Notes: generated from the sequence alone by a model not told the origin. A DNA stretch of 64,000 nt from Desulfolucanica intricata (GCF_001592105.1 NZ_BCWE01000020.1:1-64000); one strand, 5' to 3'; positions 26,404-35,203 are shown, counted from the stretch's first letter. Made by a program: numbers and translations.

Positions 26404-27441
26404 ATGGAATCGATGCGCTGGGAAAACGGCGTCTTAATGCTTTTAGACCAGACCAGGCTGCCGGGAGAAGTATATTATAAACCATGCCGTGATTATCGTG
26501 AAGTTGCCGAAGCTATAAAAACTTTACGAGTGCGGGGAGCACCGGCCATCGGTGCGGCAGCTGCCTACGGAATGGTTCTGGGGGCGTTATCTGCAAATTA
26601 TGAATCTATTGAGAAGTATTTAGACGATGTTGAAAAAGTTGGTAGAGTTTTAAAATCTACTCGTCCCACAGCAGTAAATTTAGCTTGGGCTGTTGACCGG
26701 ATGCTAATTACACTAAGGAATGCCGGTATAAGAGATTTTAAAAAGCTTAACAATATTCTGCTTGAAGAGGCCAATAAAATTTACCGGGAAGATATTGATA
26801 GCAATAGAAAGATGGGACAGTATGGACAGGAACTGATCCCAAAAGGTGCCAGTATATTGACTCACTGTAATGCCGGTGCTTTGGCTACAGCCGGGTACGG
26901 TACTGCATTAGGAGTAATTAGGGCTGCTCAGGAAGCCGGTAAAGAAGTTAGTGTTTATGCAGATGAAACACGTCCACTGCTGCAGGGTGCTAGGTTAACT
27001 GCTTGGGAATTGATGCAGGATAACATTCCGGTTACCTTGATTACTGACAATATGGTCGGGTATTTAATGTCTAAAAGAAAAGTAGATTTAGTGATTGTCG
27101 GTGCAGACAGAATAGCTGCCAACGGAGATGTAGCCAATAAGATTGGGACATATGGTGTTGCTGTACTCGCCAAAGAACACAAGATCCCCTTTTATGTTGC
27201 TGCTCCATTTTCTACTGTAGACCTTGATTTACCTAATGGAGATGCAATTCCAATTGAAGAACGTGATGCTAACGAGGTAACAGCCTTCGGGAGTGTCATG
27301 GTAGCTCCTGAAGGTGTGAAGGTTTGGAACCCGGCTTTTGATGTTACACCAAATAAGTTAGTGACTGCAATTATTACGGAGAAGGGAGTAATTAAACCGG
27401 AATATAAGCATAATCTAAGAAAATTAACAGATAATCCGTAG
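26404..27441 (+). CDS. mtnA: S-methyl-5-thioribose-1-phosphate isomerase MtnA
   Basis: This 345-residue aldose-ketose isomerase of the eIF2B-like family converts 5-methylthioribose-1-phosphate (and, in known relatives, 5-deoxyribose-1-phosphate) to the ribulose form. Landmarks are LRVRGAPAIGAAAAYGM, RPTAVNLAWAVDRM, THCNAGALATAGYGTALG with the catalytic Cys, ADETRPLLQGARLTAWEL and IVGADRIAANGDVANKIGTY with the catalytic Asp. It follows mtnP by 13 bases. None of the later genes of the classic methionine salvage pathway (mtnB, mtnC, mtnD, mtnW) is near it. Confidence 0.95.
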   Translation: MESMRWENGVLMLLDQTRLPGEVYYKPCRDYREVAEAIKTLRVRGAPAIGAAAAYGMVLGALSANYESIEKYLDDVEKVGRVLKSTRPTAVNLAWAVDRMLITLRNAGIRDFKKLNNILLEEANKIYREDIDSNRKMGQYGQELIPKGASILTHCNAGALATAGYGTALGVIRAAQEAGKEVSVYADETRPLLQGARLTAWELMQDNIPVTLITDNMVGYLMSKRKVDLVIVGADRIAANGDVANKIGTYGVAVLAKEHKIPFYVAAPFSTVDLDLPNGDAIPIEERDANEVTAFGSVMVAPEGVKVWNPAFDVTPNKLVTAIITEKGVIKPEYKHNLRKLTDNP

Positions 27442-27450
27442 GAGGTAAAA

Positions 27451-28704
27451 ATGCCGGAATATATTGTACGTGATATCAGTTTAGCTCACAGCGGGCGTTT
27501 AAAAATTGATTGGGTTAGAGCCCATATGCCTGTATTAAATGAGATAAGAGCCCAGTTTGAAAGGGAACAGCCCTTTAAAGGAATTAGGGTAGCTGTAAGT
27601 ATTCATTTGGAGGCTAAGACGGCTTATTTGGCTGAAGTGCTAAAAGCCGGAGGTGCCTTGGTTTCTATCAGCGGTTCAAACCCACTGTCTACTCAGGATG
27701 ATGTTGCTGCAGCACTGGCTGAGGAAGGAATTAATGTTTATTCTTGGTATAACTCAACTGCTGAGGAATATAAGGAACACCTTCTCCATGTATTGGATAC
27801 TGAGCCAAGAATAATTATTGATGACGGTGGAGATTTGGTTAATTTGCTTCATACTGAGCGCAAAAATTTGGCCGGCAATGTGCTGGGCGGGTGTGAAGAA
27901 ACTACCACCGGAGTAATTCGCCTGCGGGCCCTTGAGCGGGAGGGTGGACTGTTATTTCCAATGGTAGCGGTAAACGATGCCTACTGTAAGTATTTGTTTG
28001 ATAACCGCTATGGTACCGGTGAATCTGTTTGGTCGGGTATCATGCGGACCACTAACCTGATTGTGGCGGGTAAAACCGTTGTGATAATAGGTTACGGCTG
28101 GTGTGGTAAAGGTGTTGCTATGCGGGCTAAGGGCTTGGGTGCAAAAGTAATCATCTGTGAAATTGACCCAATAAAAGCTATTGAAGCATATATGGATGGC
28201 TTCGGGGTAATGACGGCCGAAGAGGCAGCAGCTCAAGGGGATATTTTTGTGACAGTAACCGGCTGTAAAGATGTACTTACTGAAAAGCATTATAAGGTAA
28301 TGAAGGACGGGGCAATTTTGTCCAATGCAGGTCATTTTGATGTAGAGGTTAATAAGCTTGATTTGGAGAAAATAGCCAATGAACGCCGTACTGTACGTAA
28401 AGACATTGAAGAGTATGTGATGCCTGACGGGAGAAAAATATATTTATTAGCCGAAGGCCGCTTAGTAAACTTGGCTGCCGGCGACGGGCACCCGGCGGAA
28501 ATTATGGATATGTCGTTCGCTTTACAAGCTCTTTCAGCAAAACATATTTTAGAACAGGGCGCAAAACTTGAGCGCAAAGTTTATGATGTACCGCCGGAAA
28601 TTGACAGCAGTGTAGCCAGGATTAAATTGCGCTCCCTTGGTGTTAACATAGATCAGCTTACACCCGAACAAAAAGATTATTTGAATTCCTGGGTAGTGGA
28701 TTAA
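27451..28704 (+). CDS. ahcY: S-adenosyl/S-inosyl-homocysteine hydrolase (AhcY family)
   Basis: This 417-residue NAD-dependent enzyme splits a nucleosyl-homocysteine into homocysteine and the nucleoside. Catalytic positions are kept: Asp in IIDDGGDL, Glu in EETTTGV, Lys and Asp in [13 protein letters not shown] loop [10 protein letters not shown], His in NAGHFDVEV, and AEGRLVNL with GHPAE. It is the shorter archaeal/Thermotoga type with no KPDHYRY tail. At the base-binding site it reads SIHLEAKTA instead of the usual LHMTxET, so the Thr and Glu that contact adenine are replaced by Glu and Lys. With mtaD alongside, S-inosylhomocysteine is a plausible true substrate. It lies 9 bases after mtnA. 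Confidence 0.9.
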   Translation: MPEYIVRDISLAHSGRLKIDWVRAHMPVLNEIRAQFEREQPFKGIRVAVSIHLEAKTAYLAEVLKAGGALVSISGSNPLSTQDDVAAALAEEGINVYSWYNSTAEEYKEHLLHVLDTEPRIIIDDGGDLVNLLHTERKNLAGNVLGGCEETTTGVIRLRALEREGGLLFPMVAVNDAYCKYLFDNRYGTGESVWSGIMRTTNLIVAGKTVVIIGYGWCGKGVAMRAKGLGAKVIICEIDPIKAIEAYMDGFGVMTAEEAAAQGDIFVTVTGCKDVLTEKHYKVMKDGAILSNAGHFDVEVNKLDLEKIANERRTVRKDIEEYVMPDGRKIYLLAEGRLVNLAAGDGHPAEIMDMSFALQALSAKHILEQGAKLERKVYDVPPEIDSSVARIKLRSLGVNIDQLTPEQKDYLNSWVVD

Positions 28705-28724
28705 GCTAGGAGAGTTAGTGGATT

Positions 28725-29378
28725 ATGACTTTGACAGTTGAAGAGGCTAAGGAGCAGGTAGTAAACATAGGGCTGCGTTTAATTGAGTCCCGGTTGGTAG
28801 TGGGAACCTGGGGTAATATATCAACCTTTATAAAGAAGGAAAATAAAGTAGTTATAACTCCCAGTGGGGTGGATTATACTCGTATGCAGGCACGCGATAC
28901 GGTTGTGCTGGATTTAGACGGTAATATAGTTGAAGGAGAGCTAAAACCGTCAACTGAATCGCAATTACATCTTTCTGTTTATAAGAAGCGGAATGATATT
29001 AGAGCTGTGGTACATACGCACAGTGTGTATGCTTCTGCATTGGCTGTTGCCCGTAAACCTTTACCTCCGATTTTAGAAGATATGACACAGCTTATTGGAG
29101 GTCAGGTGCCTGTAGCAGAATATGCACCTGCCGGAACTAAGGAATTGGCTGAAAATGCAGTCAGTGCTTTGGAAAATTATAATTCAGTTTTATTAGCTAA
29201 CCACGGATTGGTTGGTGTAGGCATGTACTTGGAGGAGGCTTTACGGGTTTGTCTGATTGTTGAGAGAACAGCCAAAGTTTATATTTTGGCCGGGATGTTG
29301 GGAACGCCTTTTGTCTTGGATGAAGAGGAGGTTAAAGCGCAGCGCTATAATTATCTAAATTATTACGGGCAGCGTTAA
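28725..29378 (+). CDS. Class II aldolase (fuculose-phosphate-aldolase family), probable DHAP-shunt aldolase
   Basis: This 217-residue zinc aldolase/adducin-fold protein has GTWGNIS near the start, TPSGVDYTRM, the catalytic Glu in STESQLHL, the zinc pair HTHSVYASALA and a third His in LANHGLVGVG. In bacteria with a DHAP shunt, such enzymes split 5-methylthioribulose-1-phosphate or 5-deoxyribulose-1-phosphate into DHAP and an aldehyde. Its position two genes after mtnA supports that role here. It could instead be a methylthioribulose-phosphate dehydratase (MtnB), a related fold; but mtnC, mtnD and mtnW-type genes are absent. It is 20 bases after ahcY. Confidence 0.85.
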   Translation: MTLTVEEAKEQVVNIGLRLIESRLVVGTWGNISTFIKKENKVVITPSGVDYTRMQARDTVVLDLDGNIVEGELKPSTESQLHLSVYKKRNDIRAVVHTHSVYASALAVARKPLPPILEDMTQLIGGQVPVAEYAPAGTKELAENAVSALENYNSVLLANHGLVGVGMYLEEALRVCLIVERTAKVYILAGMLGTPFVLDEEEVKAQRYNYLNYYGQR

Positions 29379-29412
29379 ATTTTTATTTGTTTTTTGGCTT
29401 GGGAGGATTTTA

Positions 29413-30717
29413 ATGTCTAAAATATTAATAAAAAATGTTACTGTAATAACTATGCAGGGACATGATTGTATTATCGATGGCGGAGAAATTGCAATTGAGC
29501 AAGGGAGAATTTCCGAAGTCGGGCCGGCCGGTACGGTAGCAGCTGATTTTATACCGGAGAAGGTCATTAACGGACATGGTTTTGTGGCTCTGCCCGGGTT
29601 TATAAACTGTCACACTCATGCATCTATGACTTTGCTGCGAGGATATGCAGATGATTTGCCCTTGATGCAGTGGTTATCTGAAAAAATTTGGCCTCTGGAG
29701 GACAAGTTACAGCCGGAGGATATCTACTGGGGAAGTCTGTTATGCTGTTTGGAAATGATTAAGTCCGGTACAACTACATTTGCCGATATGTATTTTCATA
29801 TGTCTGAGGTAGCCCGGGCTGTTGAAAAAGCCGGGATGCGAGCCAGCTTATCCCGGGGACTTATTGGTGTCGGGCCGGAGGCAGACACGGCATTAGAACA
29901 AAGTAAGCAATTCGTCCGAGACTGGCATGGTGCTGCCGGCGGACGTATTACAACTATGCTTGGACCACATGCACCTTACACCTGTCCCCCGGACTATATA
30001 AAAAAAGTAATAGCTTTGGCTAATGAGCTGGGTGTGGGTATTCATATACACCTGGCAGAAACAAAAACCGAACTGGGGGATATTGTAAGGGATTACGGTA
30101 AATCACCGGTTAAATTAATGCTGGATATCGGCTTATTTGAGTGTAAGGTTCTTGCTGCACATTGTGTACATCTGAATGATGAAGATATTGAGATTTTGAG
30201 AGAGAAGGGTGTCGGGGTAGCACATAACCCGCAAAGTAATATGAAATTAGCCAGCGGCATAGCACCTGTGACTGAGCTTCTAAAGCACGGGGTTAATGTA
30301 GGTTTGGGTACCGACGGGGCCGCAAGCAACAATAACCTTGATATGATGGAAGAGATGCGCAGTGCGGCCCTTTTACAAAAGGTGGCTACTATGGATCCTA
30401 TGGCTTTACCGTCTTACCAAGCGCTGAAAATGGCTACCTGTGAGGGAGCTTCTGTACTGGGATTACAAAATGATATCGGTATAATTAGGAAAGGTATGAA
30501 GGCGGATATTATATTAATAGATTTTCATCGTCCGCACCTTTACCCTAAACATGATTTAATCGCACATACAGTATATTCAGCGCAGTCAGCAGATGTACAG
30601 ACTGTTATTATTGACGGTAATGTCGTTATGGAAAACAGAAAAGTACTAACCATAGATGAGGAAGAAGTATTAACTGAAGTGCAGAAAAGGGCCGAACGAT
30701 TAGTGGGACAAAAATAG
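29413..30717 (+). CDS. mtaD: 5-methylthioadenosine/S-adenosylhomocysteine deaminase
   Basis: This 434-residue amidohydrolase removes the 6-amino group of MTA, SAH and, in relatives, 5'-deoxyadenosine, giving the inosine forms. Metal ligands are visible: FINCHTHASMTLLRG, HIHLAETKTE, AAHCVHLND and GTDGAASNNNLDMMEEMR. The N- and C-terminal beta sandwich parts are complete (IKNVTVITMQG; KADIILIDFHRPHLYP). The family includes TM0936 of Thermotoga maritima, shown to deaminate MTA and SAH. It lies 34 bases after the aldolase and should feed the mtnP-like and ahcY-like enzymes of the operon. Confidence 0.95.
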   Translation: MSKILIKNVTVITMQGHDCIIDGGEIAIEQGRISEVGPAGTVAADFIPEKVINGHGFVALPGFINCHTHASMTLLRGYADDLPLMQWLSEKIWPLEDKLQPEDIYWGSLLCCLEMIKSGTTTFADMYFHMSEVARAVEKAGMRASLSRGLIGVGPEADTALEQSKQFVRDWHGAAGGRITTMLGPHAPYTCPPDYIKKVIALANELGVGIHIHLAETKTELGDIVRDYGKSPVKLMLDIGLFECKVLAAHCVHLNDEDIEILREKGVGVAHNPQSNMKLASGIAPVTELLKHGVNVGLGTDGAASNNNLDMMEEMRSAALLQKVATMDPMALPSYQALKMATCEGASVLGLQNDIGIIRKGMKADIILIDFHRPHLYPKHDLIAHTVYSAQSADVQTVIIDGNVVMENRKVLTIDEEEVLTEVQKRAERLVGQK

Positions 30718-30732
30718 ACAGGAGGTTTTTTT

Positions 30733-31245
30733 ATGTCAAAAGAAATTGCTTTATTTGTAGAAGATAACTATAATGAATTGGAATTTTGGTATCCTTTTTA
30801 CCGTTTTCAAGAGGCCGGTTATAAGGTTACGATTATCGGATCAGGCCGCCGGGAATCATATACAGGGAAAAGCGGTGCTTTACCTGTAAAGGAATATTTT
30901 TCTGCAGATAAAGTAAAAGCTGAACAATTTGCAGCTGTAATTGTACCCGGCGGGTATGCACCTGATTTAATGCGTTTAAGTGAGCCGATGGTAAATCTGG
31001 TACGTGAGGCTTATGCTCAGGGAAAAGTAGTGGCTTCGATTTGTCATGGAGCCTGGATGTTGATTTCCGCCGGGATTATAAAGGGCAAAAAGGCAACCTG
31101 CTGCCCCCACATCAAAGATGATTTAAAAAATGCCGGAGCTGAGTATATAAATCAAGAAGTAATTGTAGACGGTAAGATTGTTACGTCCAGGGTACCGGAC
31201 GATCTACCTGCCTTTTGTAAGGCTGTTTTATCACTGTTAGGATAA
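30733..31245 (+). CDS. DJ-1/PfpI family protein
   Basis: This 170-residue protein has the DJ-1 fold, with an acidic residue at the first motif (LFVEDNYNELEFWYP), VIVPGGYAPDLMRL and the nucleophile elbow ASICHGAWML, where Cys precedes His. Members include proteases, chaperones and glyoxal/aldehyde-handling enzymes. It is the last gene of the salvage operon, 15 bases behind mtaD. The aldolase there would release acetaldehyde or methylthioacetaldehyde, so a role in coping with reactive aldehydes is possible, but that is inference. Its stop codon lies within the shared terminator stem. Confidence 0.88.
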   Translation: MSKEIALFVEDNYNELEFWYPFYRFQEAGYKVTIIGSGRRESYTGKSGALPVKEYFSADKVKAEQFAAVIVPGGYAPDLMRLSEPMVNLVREAYAQGKVVASICHGAWMLISAGIIKGKKATCCPHIKDDLKNAGAEYINQEVIVDGKIVTSRVPDDLPAFCKAVLSLLG

Positions 31246-31278
31246 GATTAATGCCCGGCTATCGGGCATTAATCTTAT
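31242..31278. terminator. Bidirectional terminator overlapping two stop codons
   Basis: A perfect 16-base stem (31242-31257 with 31263-31278) has a 5-base loop and core GCCCG/CGGGC. It contains the stop codon of the DJ-1 gene on one side and that of the opposing aminotransferase gene on the other. A T-run follows on the plus side. Confidence 0.92.
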
Positions 31279-32669
31279 TTTTTTCTAATGGAATTAAAGA
31301 TTGTTTTGGCCCCTGCTTTGGCTACGCTGAAGAAGCCTTTATGTTTTGAAAAAATCTCTTCCAGAGCATGCAATACTTTATCTAGCTGCTCATAAGTTAC
31401 AATAAGCGGGGGTTCCAATCTGATGACGTTGGGATTATTTAAGGTAAAAGCCGTAATAATCTGATATTTATTTATTAATTCCCCGGCAACCAAACTTCCC
31501 AGATATTCCTCAGCGACTTTATCAAGGCCCAGTGAGGCCTTTTTTATAAATCCGGAAGGTTGGTTAAACTCCAGTCCAATCATTAGACCACGGCCTCTTA
31601 CTTCTTTTAGCAGGGGGTATTTTTCTTGTAATTTCCTTAACCCTTTTAGTAAATACTCCCCTTTTTCCATGGCTTTAGTAACCAGGTTCTCCTTGATTGT
31701 TATTTCCAGTGCTGCAAGTCCGGCAGCAGCAGCCCAGGTATTTCCCCCGAAAGTTGAGGTATGTAAGGTTGCCCGATCCATACTGCCATAGGCTCTTTTC
31801 CAGATATCATTTGTGGTAATATAAGCACCAATTGGCATAATACCACCACCCAGGGATTTGGCCAGACAGAGTATATCCGGTTCAACTTGCTCATATTCAC
31901 AGGCGAACATATTTCCTGTTCTCCCCAAACCGGTTTGTACTTCATCGGCAATAAATAATGTGTTGTATTTGTTGCACAGTTCTTTAGCTTTTGCTAAATA
32001 TCCCTCAGGAGGAACAATAATACCGCCTTCACCTTGAATCGGCTCAACTATAAAGGCTGCAGAGGTTCTTTCTCTCAGTTTTTTTTCCAGGGCGTCTACA
32101 TCCCCGAAGGGTACGGGAAAACAGTCGGGTAATAACGGTTCAAACGGTGTTTGATATTTTGTGCGACCGGTTACAGATAAAGCACCAAAGGTTTTTCCAT
32201 GAAAAGATCCTTCACAATAGATGATACCTTTACGTTTTGTAGCTATACGAGCTAATTTTAATGCCCCTTCAACAGCTTCTGCTCCACTGTTGCCGAAAAA
32301 AGTGCGCTGAAGTTTTCCGGGAGTGATAGCCGCTAAATTTTTAGCTAATGCCCCGGATAAGGCATTTACGGAAGTTTGTAAAATATTTGGCAGCGAGGTG
32401 ACTTTTTGAATGGCATCAATTACTGAAGGGTGGTTATGCCCTAAGTTTAAGGCGCCGTAACCACCTAAAAAATCCAGAAATTCTACTCCTTCACTGTCCC
32501 AAACACTAACCCCGCGGGCCGAGGTGAAATGGCGGTCAAAATTTAATAGCCCGATCATAGTTGTAAGACTGGCATTTAAATATTCTTTATGATGCTTTAC
32601 GATTTGCTCACGATTTATCTTTAGTGCAGCTTCCAGAGAAGTAAATTCCTCAGGCATTATGTTGTCCAT
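31275..32669 (-). CDS. Class III aminotransferase (putrescine/ornithine type)
   Basis: This 464-residue PLP enzyme is of the acetylornithine/putrescine aminotransferase group. The PLP Lys is in ILCLAKSLGGGIMP, preceded by LFIADEVQTGLGRTG; also seen are FLDFLGGYGALNLGHNHP, RTFFGNSGAEAVEGALKLAR and STFGGNTWAAAAGLAALE. Length and the N-terminal extension of about 40 residues fit putrescine aminotransferase (PatA/YgjG-like) better than ArgD, but the exact substrate cannot be read. The ATG has GGAGGT upstream. It is transcribed alone, convergent with the salvage operon; a polyamine link to MTA production is conceivable. Confidence 0.9.
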   Translation of the reverse strand: MDNIMPEEFTSLEAALKINREQIVKHHKEYLNASLTTMIGLLNFDRHFTSARGVSVWDSEGVEFLDFLGGYGALNLGHNHPSVIDAIQKVTSLPNILQTSVNALSGALAKNLAAITPGKLQRTFFGNSGAEAVEGALKLARIATKRKGIIYCEGSFHGKTFGALSVTGRTKYQTPFEPLLPDCFPVPFGDVDALEKKLRERTSAAFIVEPIQGEGGIIVPPEGYLAKAKELCNKYNTLFIADEVQTGLGRTGNMFACEYEQVEPDILCLAKSLGGGIMPIGAYITTNDIWKRAYGSMDRATLHTSTFGGNTWAAAAGLAALEITIKENLVTKAMEKGEYLLKGLRKLQEKYPLLKEVRGRGLMIGLEFNQPSGFIKKASLGLDKVAEEYLGSLVAGELINKYQIITAFTLNNPNVIRLEPPLIVTYEQLDKVLHALEEIFSKHKGFFSVAKAGAKTIFNSIRKK

Positions 32670-32760
32670 CTAGATAACCTCCAATTTTGTGACTTCTACC
32701 TATATATTACTACCATTGTATATTTTACCCTGCAACTTATTATAAAAATCACTTCATGAC

Positions 32761-32789
32761 TTGACAATCAAAATAACAATTAGTAAAAT
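32761..32789 (+). promoter_or_regulatory. Promoter of the ylxM-ffh operon
   Basis: TTGACA at 32761-32766 and TAAAAT at 32784-32789 are separated by 17 bases. The ylxM ribosome site lies about 25 bases downstream. Confidence 0.8.
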
Positions 32790-32827
32790 AAGGTGTAAAG
32801 TGTTTTGCCTTTATAGGGGTGGCATAT

Positions 32828-33181
32828 TTGCTGGAGAAAGTTGCCTGGATAACTTTATTGTATGACTTTTACGGACAGATGTTAACCGAGAAACAGCAGC
32901 ATTTTTTTGAACTGTATTATGAAGATGATTTATCATTAGGTGAAATTGCAGAAAAGTTTGATGTGAGTAGACAGGCAGTTCATGACAGTTTGAAACGGGC
33001 TGAGCAAATGCTGGTAAAATATGAGGAAAAACTCGGTTTAGTTAAAAAGTTTATTGAGCAAAGAGATAAAATAGTTGATGCAAAGATCTTGTTAGATAAG
33101 TTTCTTAAGGATCGAGACGATGCAAAAATTGAGCAGGTTGGGCGGATACTGTCAAACATTATGGAAATCGTAAAGAAATAG
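32828..33181 (+). CDS. ylxM: YlxM, putative SRP-associated helix-turn-helix protein
   Basis: This 117-residue protein has a sigma-70 region-4-like helix-turn-helix (FELYYEDDLSLGEIAEKFDVSRQAVHDSLKRAEQML) and a C-terminal helix. The family is nearly always next to ffh in Firmicutes and is tied to SRP function. TTG 32828 is preferred to GTG 32819 because AGGGGTGG lies just before it and relatives begin MLEK. It is the first gene of the ylxM-ffh-rpsP-khpA-rimM-trmD series. Confidence 0.94.
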   Translation: MLEKVAWITLLYDFYGQMLTEKQQHFFELYYEDDLSLGEIAEKFDVSRQAVHDSLKRAEQMLVKYEEKLGLVKKFIEQRDKIVDAKILLDKFLKDRDDAKIEQVGRILSNIMEIVKK

Positions 33182-33215
33182 GTTTTGTTTAAAATTCAAT
33201 TAAGGGGGGCAAACT

Positions 33216-34565
33216 GTGGTTTTTTCTAGTCTTGCGGAAAGGCTGCAGGAAACCTTTAAAAAACTGAAAAATAAGGGTAGCCTTAAAGAAGCAGATGTTA
33301 CGGAGGCTTTACGTGAAGTACGGGTTGCGCTTTTAGAAGCAGACGTTAATTTTAAGGTTGTTAAGGATTTTGTAAATAAAGTTAAGGAAAAGGCTATCGG
33401 GCAGGATATCTTGAGCAGTCTTACGCCTGCTCAACAGGTAATTAAAATTGTGCACCAGGAACTTACAGAATTGATGGGGGGAGAACAAAGCAAGATTAAT
33501 ATGGCCCCCAAACCCCCTACTATAATTATGATGGTTGGTTTGCATGGTGCCGGGAAAACTACTACTTCTGCAAAACTGGCTAATTTATTACGCAAACAGG
33601 GACGCAGACCCTTGTTAGTAGCGGGAGATATCCATCGCCCGGCAGCTATAAAGCAGCTGCAGGTCCTCGGTGAACAACTTAATTTACCGGTATTTTCAAT
33701 GGGTGACAAACAGTCGCCGGCAACTATAGCGAAGGCTGCTCTGGAAAACGCTATTAACAGCGGCAGAGATGTGGTTATAATTGATACAGCCGGGAGATTG
33801 CATATTGATGAAGCTCTGATGGATGAGTTGGAAGCCGTTATAAATGCAGTGGAACCAAATGAGATATTACTGGTGATAGATGCTATGACCGGTCAGGATG
33901 CTGTTAATGTTGCCAAAACCTTTAATGAACGCTTGCAATTGAACGGTGTCGTAATGACAAAACTTGACGGGGATACCCGTGGGGGAGCAGCGCTGTCAGT
34001 TAAGGCTGTTACCGGCTGCCCAATTAAATTTGCAGGTGTAGGCGAAAAATTAGATGCTCTGGAGATTTTTCATCCCAACCGCATGGCCGACCGGATTCTT
34101 GGTATGGGAGATGTACTTACCCTGATTGAAAAGGCTCAAGAGAATTTTGATGCCGAGCAAGTAGCTAAGTTGAATAAAAAATTACGTAGCCTGGAGTTTA
34201 CCTTGGATGACTTTCTTGAGCAATTACAGCAAGTTAAAAAGTTAGGTCCGCTGGAACAAGTATTGGGTATGTTTCCAGGCATGGGTGGACTAAAAAAACT
34301 AAAAAATATTGAGTTTGATGAAAAAGAATTAGTATATGTGGAGGCTATTATTAAATCTATGACTTTAAAAGAGAGAGAGCATCCGGAAATAATAAACGGC
34401 AGTCGCAGAAGACGTATAGCCAGGGGTAGCGGTACTTCTGTACAAGAGGTAAACAGACTGTTAAAACAATTTGATCAAACAAAAAAAATGATGAAACAAT
34501 TTGCGGATTTAGATAAAAATATAAAAAAAGGTGGTAAACTGCCTAAACTTCCTTTTTTCCATTAA
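33216..34565 (+). CDS. ffh: Signal recognition particle protein Ffh
   Basis: This 449-residue SRP GTPase binds signal sequences on ribosomes and 4.5S/6S RNA. The N domain starts FSSLAERLQETFKKL; the G domain has GLHGAGKTTTSAKLA, DIHRPAAIKQLQVL, DTAGRLHIDEALM and TKLDGDTRGGAAL; the M domain (about 300-449) is methionine-rich, with MFPGMGGL, GSRRRRIARGSGTSVQEVNRLLKQF and MMKQF. The start is GTG 33216 behind AAGGGGGG. The P-loop reads GLHGAGKT where many bacteria have GLQGSGKT, a mild variation. Confidence 0.98.
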   Translation: MVFSSLAERLQETFKKLKNKGSLKEADVTEALREVRVALLEADVNFKVVKDFVNKVKEKAIGQDILSSLTPAQQVIKIVHQELTELMGGEQSKINMAPKPPTIIMMVGLHGAGKTTTSAKLANLLRKQGRRPLLVAGDIHRPAAIKQLQVLGEQLNLPVFSMGDKQSPATIAKAALENAINSGRDVVIIDTAGRLHIDEALMDELEAVINAVEPNEILLVIDAMTGQDAVNVAKTFNERLQLNGVVMTKLDGDTRGGAALSVKAVTGCPIKFAGVGEKLDALEIFHPNRMADRILGMGDVLTLIEKAQENFDAEQVAKLNKKLRSLEFTLDDFLEQLQQVKKLGPLEQVLGMFPGMGGLKKLKNIEFDEKELVYVEAIIKSMTLKEREHPEIINGSRRRRIARGSGTSVQEVNRLLKQFDQTKKMMKQFADLDKNIKKGGKLPKLPFFH

Positions 34566-34637
34566 AGTAAATTTTAGATAATAATACAATAATAAAATTT
34601 TTAGTGAAATTTTTAGCCTGACAAGGAGGTGAAAACA

Positions 34638-34904
34638 TTGGCAGTTAAAATTAGGTTAAAAAGGATGGGTGCCAAAAAAGATCCATTCTATCGCATAGTC
34701 GTGGCTGATTCCCGTTCTCCCCGGGACGGTCGGTTTATAGAAGAAATTGGCTATTATGATCCCCTGAGAAATCCCGCAACCATTAAAATTGATGAGGAAA
34801 AGGCCATAAGCTGGATACATAAGGGTGCTCAGCTTACAGGTACTGCTAAATCGTTATTTTCTAAGGCTGGGCTTATGAAGAAGTTAGCCGAAGAGGGTAA
34901 GTAG
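34638..34904 (+). CDS. rpsP: Small ribosomal subunit protein bS16
   Basis: This 88-residue ribosomal protein starts [25 protein letters not shown] and has [12 protein letters not shown], the defining sequences of S16. TTG 34638 is taken as start, with AAGGAGGTG 6 bases upstream; a GTG at 34629 lies in the ribosome site itself. It belongs to the ffh-rpsP-khpA-rimM-trmD operon. Confidence 0.97.
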   Translation: MAVKIRLKRMGAKKDPFYRIVVADSRSPRDGRFIEEIGYYDPLRNPATIKIDEEKAISWIHKGAQLTGTAKSLFSKAGLMKKLAEEGK

Positions 34905-34921
34905 CATTAGGAGGTACCGCG

Positions 34922-35149
34922 ATGAAAGAATTGGTGGAGATTTTGGCCAAAGCCCTCGTGGATCAGCCTGATAAAGTCTCAGTAAATATGGTGGAAAGAG
35001 AAAAATCAGTATTGATAGAATTAAGGGTAGCTCCGGAAGAAATGGGAAAGGTTATCGGTAAACAAGGGCGAATTGCTAAAGCAATCCGTGCTGTTGTTAA
35101 AGCTGCCGCTACTAAGCAGCATAAAAAAGTAATGGTTGAAATTATATAG
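34922..35149 (+). CDS. khpA: KH-domain RNA-binding protein KhpA (YlqC)
   Basis: This 75-residue single KH domain has the GxxG loop in KVIGKQGRIAKAIRAVV, preceded by VELRVAPEEMG-like strands. In other Firmicutes it pairs with KhpB/Jag and affects cell elongation and sRNA binding. It starts 17 bases after rpsP with AGGAGGT before ATG. The next gene position, normally ylqD, is decayed. Confidence 0.96.
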   Translation: MKELVEILAKALVDQPDKVSVNMVEREKSVLIELRVAPEEMGKVIGKQGRIAKAIRAVVKAAATKQHKKVMVEII

Positions 35150-35203
35150 TAAGATTATGGGGGCGTATGCCCCCTTAAGTATATTTGAAGGAGAATATTT
35201 ATT

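Noticed and set aside
28725-29378. Classical methionine salvage through MtnB
   Set aside because: The fold is shared with MtnB, but no mtnC, mtnD, mtnW, mtnX or mtnK gene lies in the operon; the DHAP-shunt aldolase reading explains the context better.
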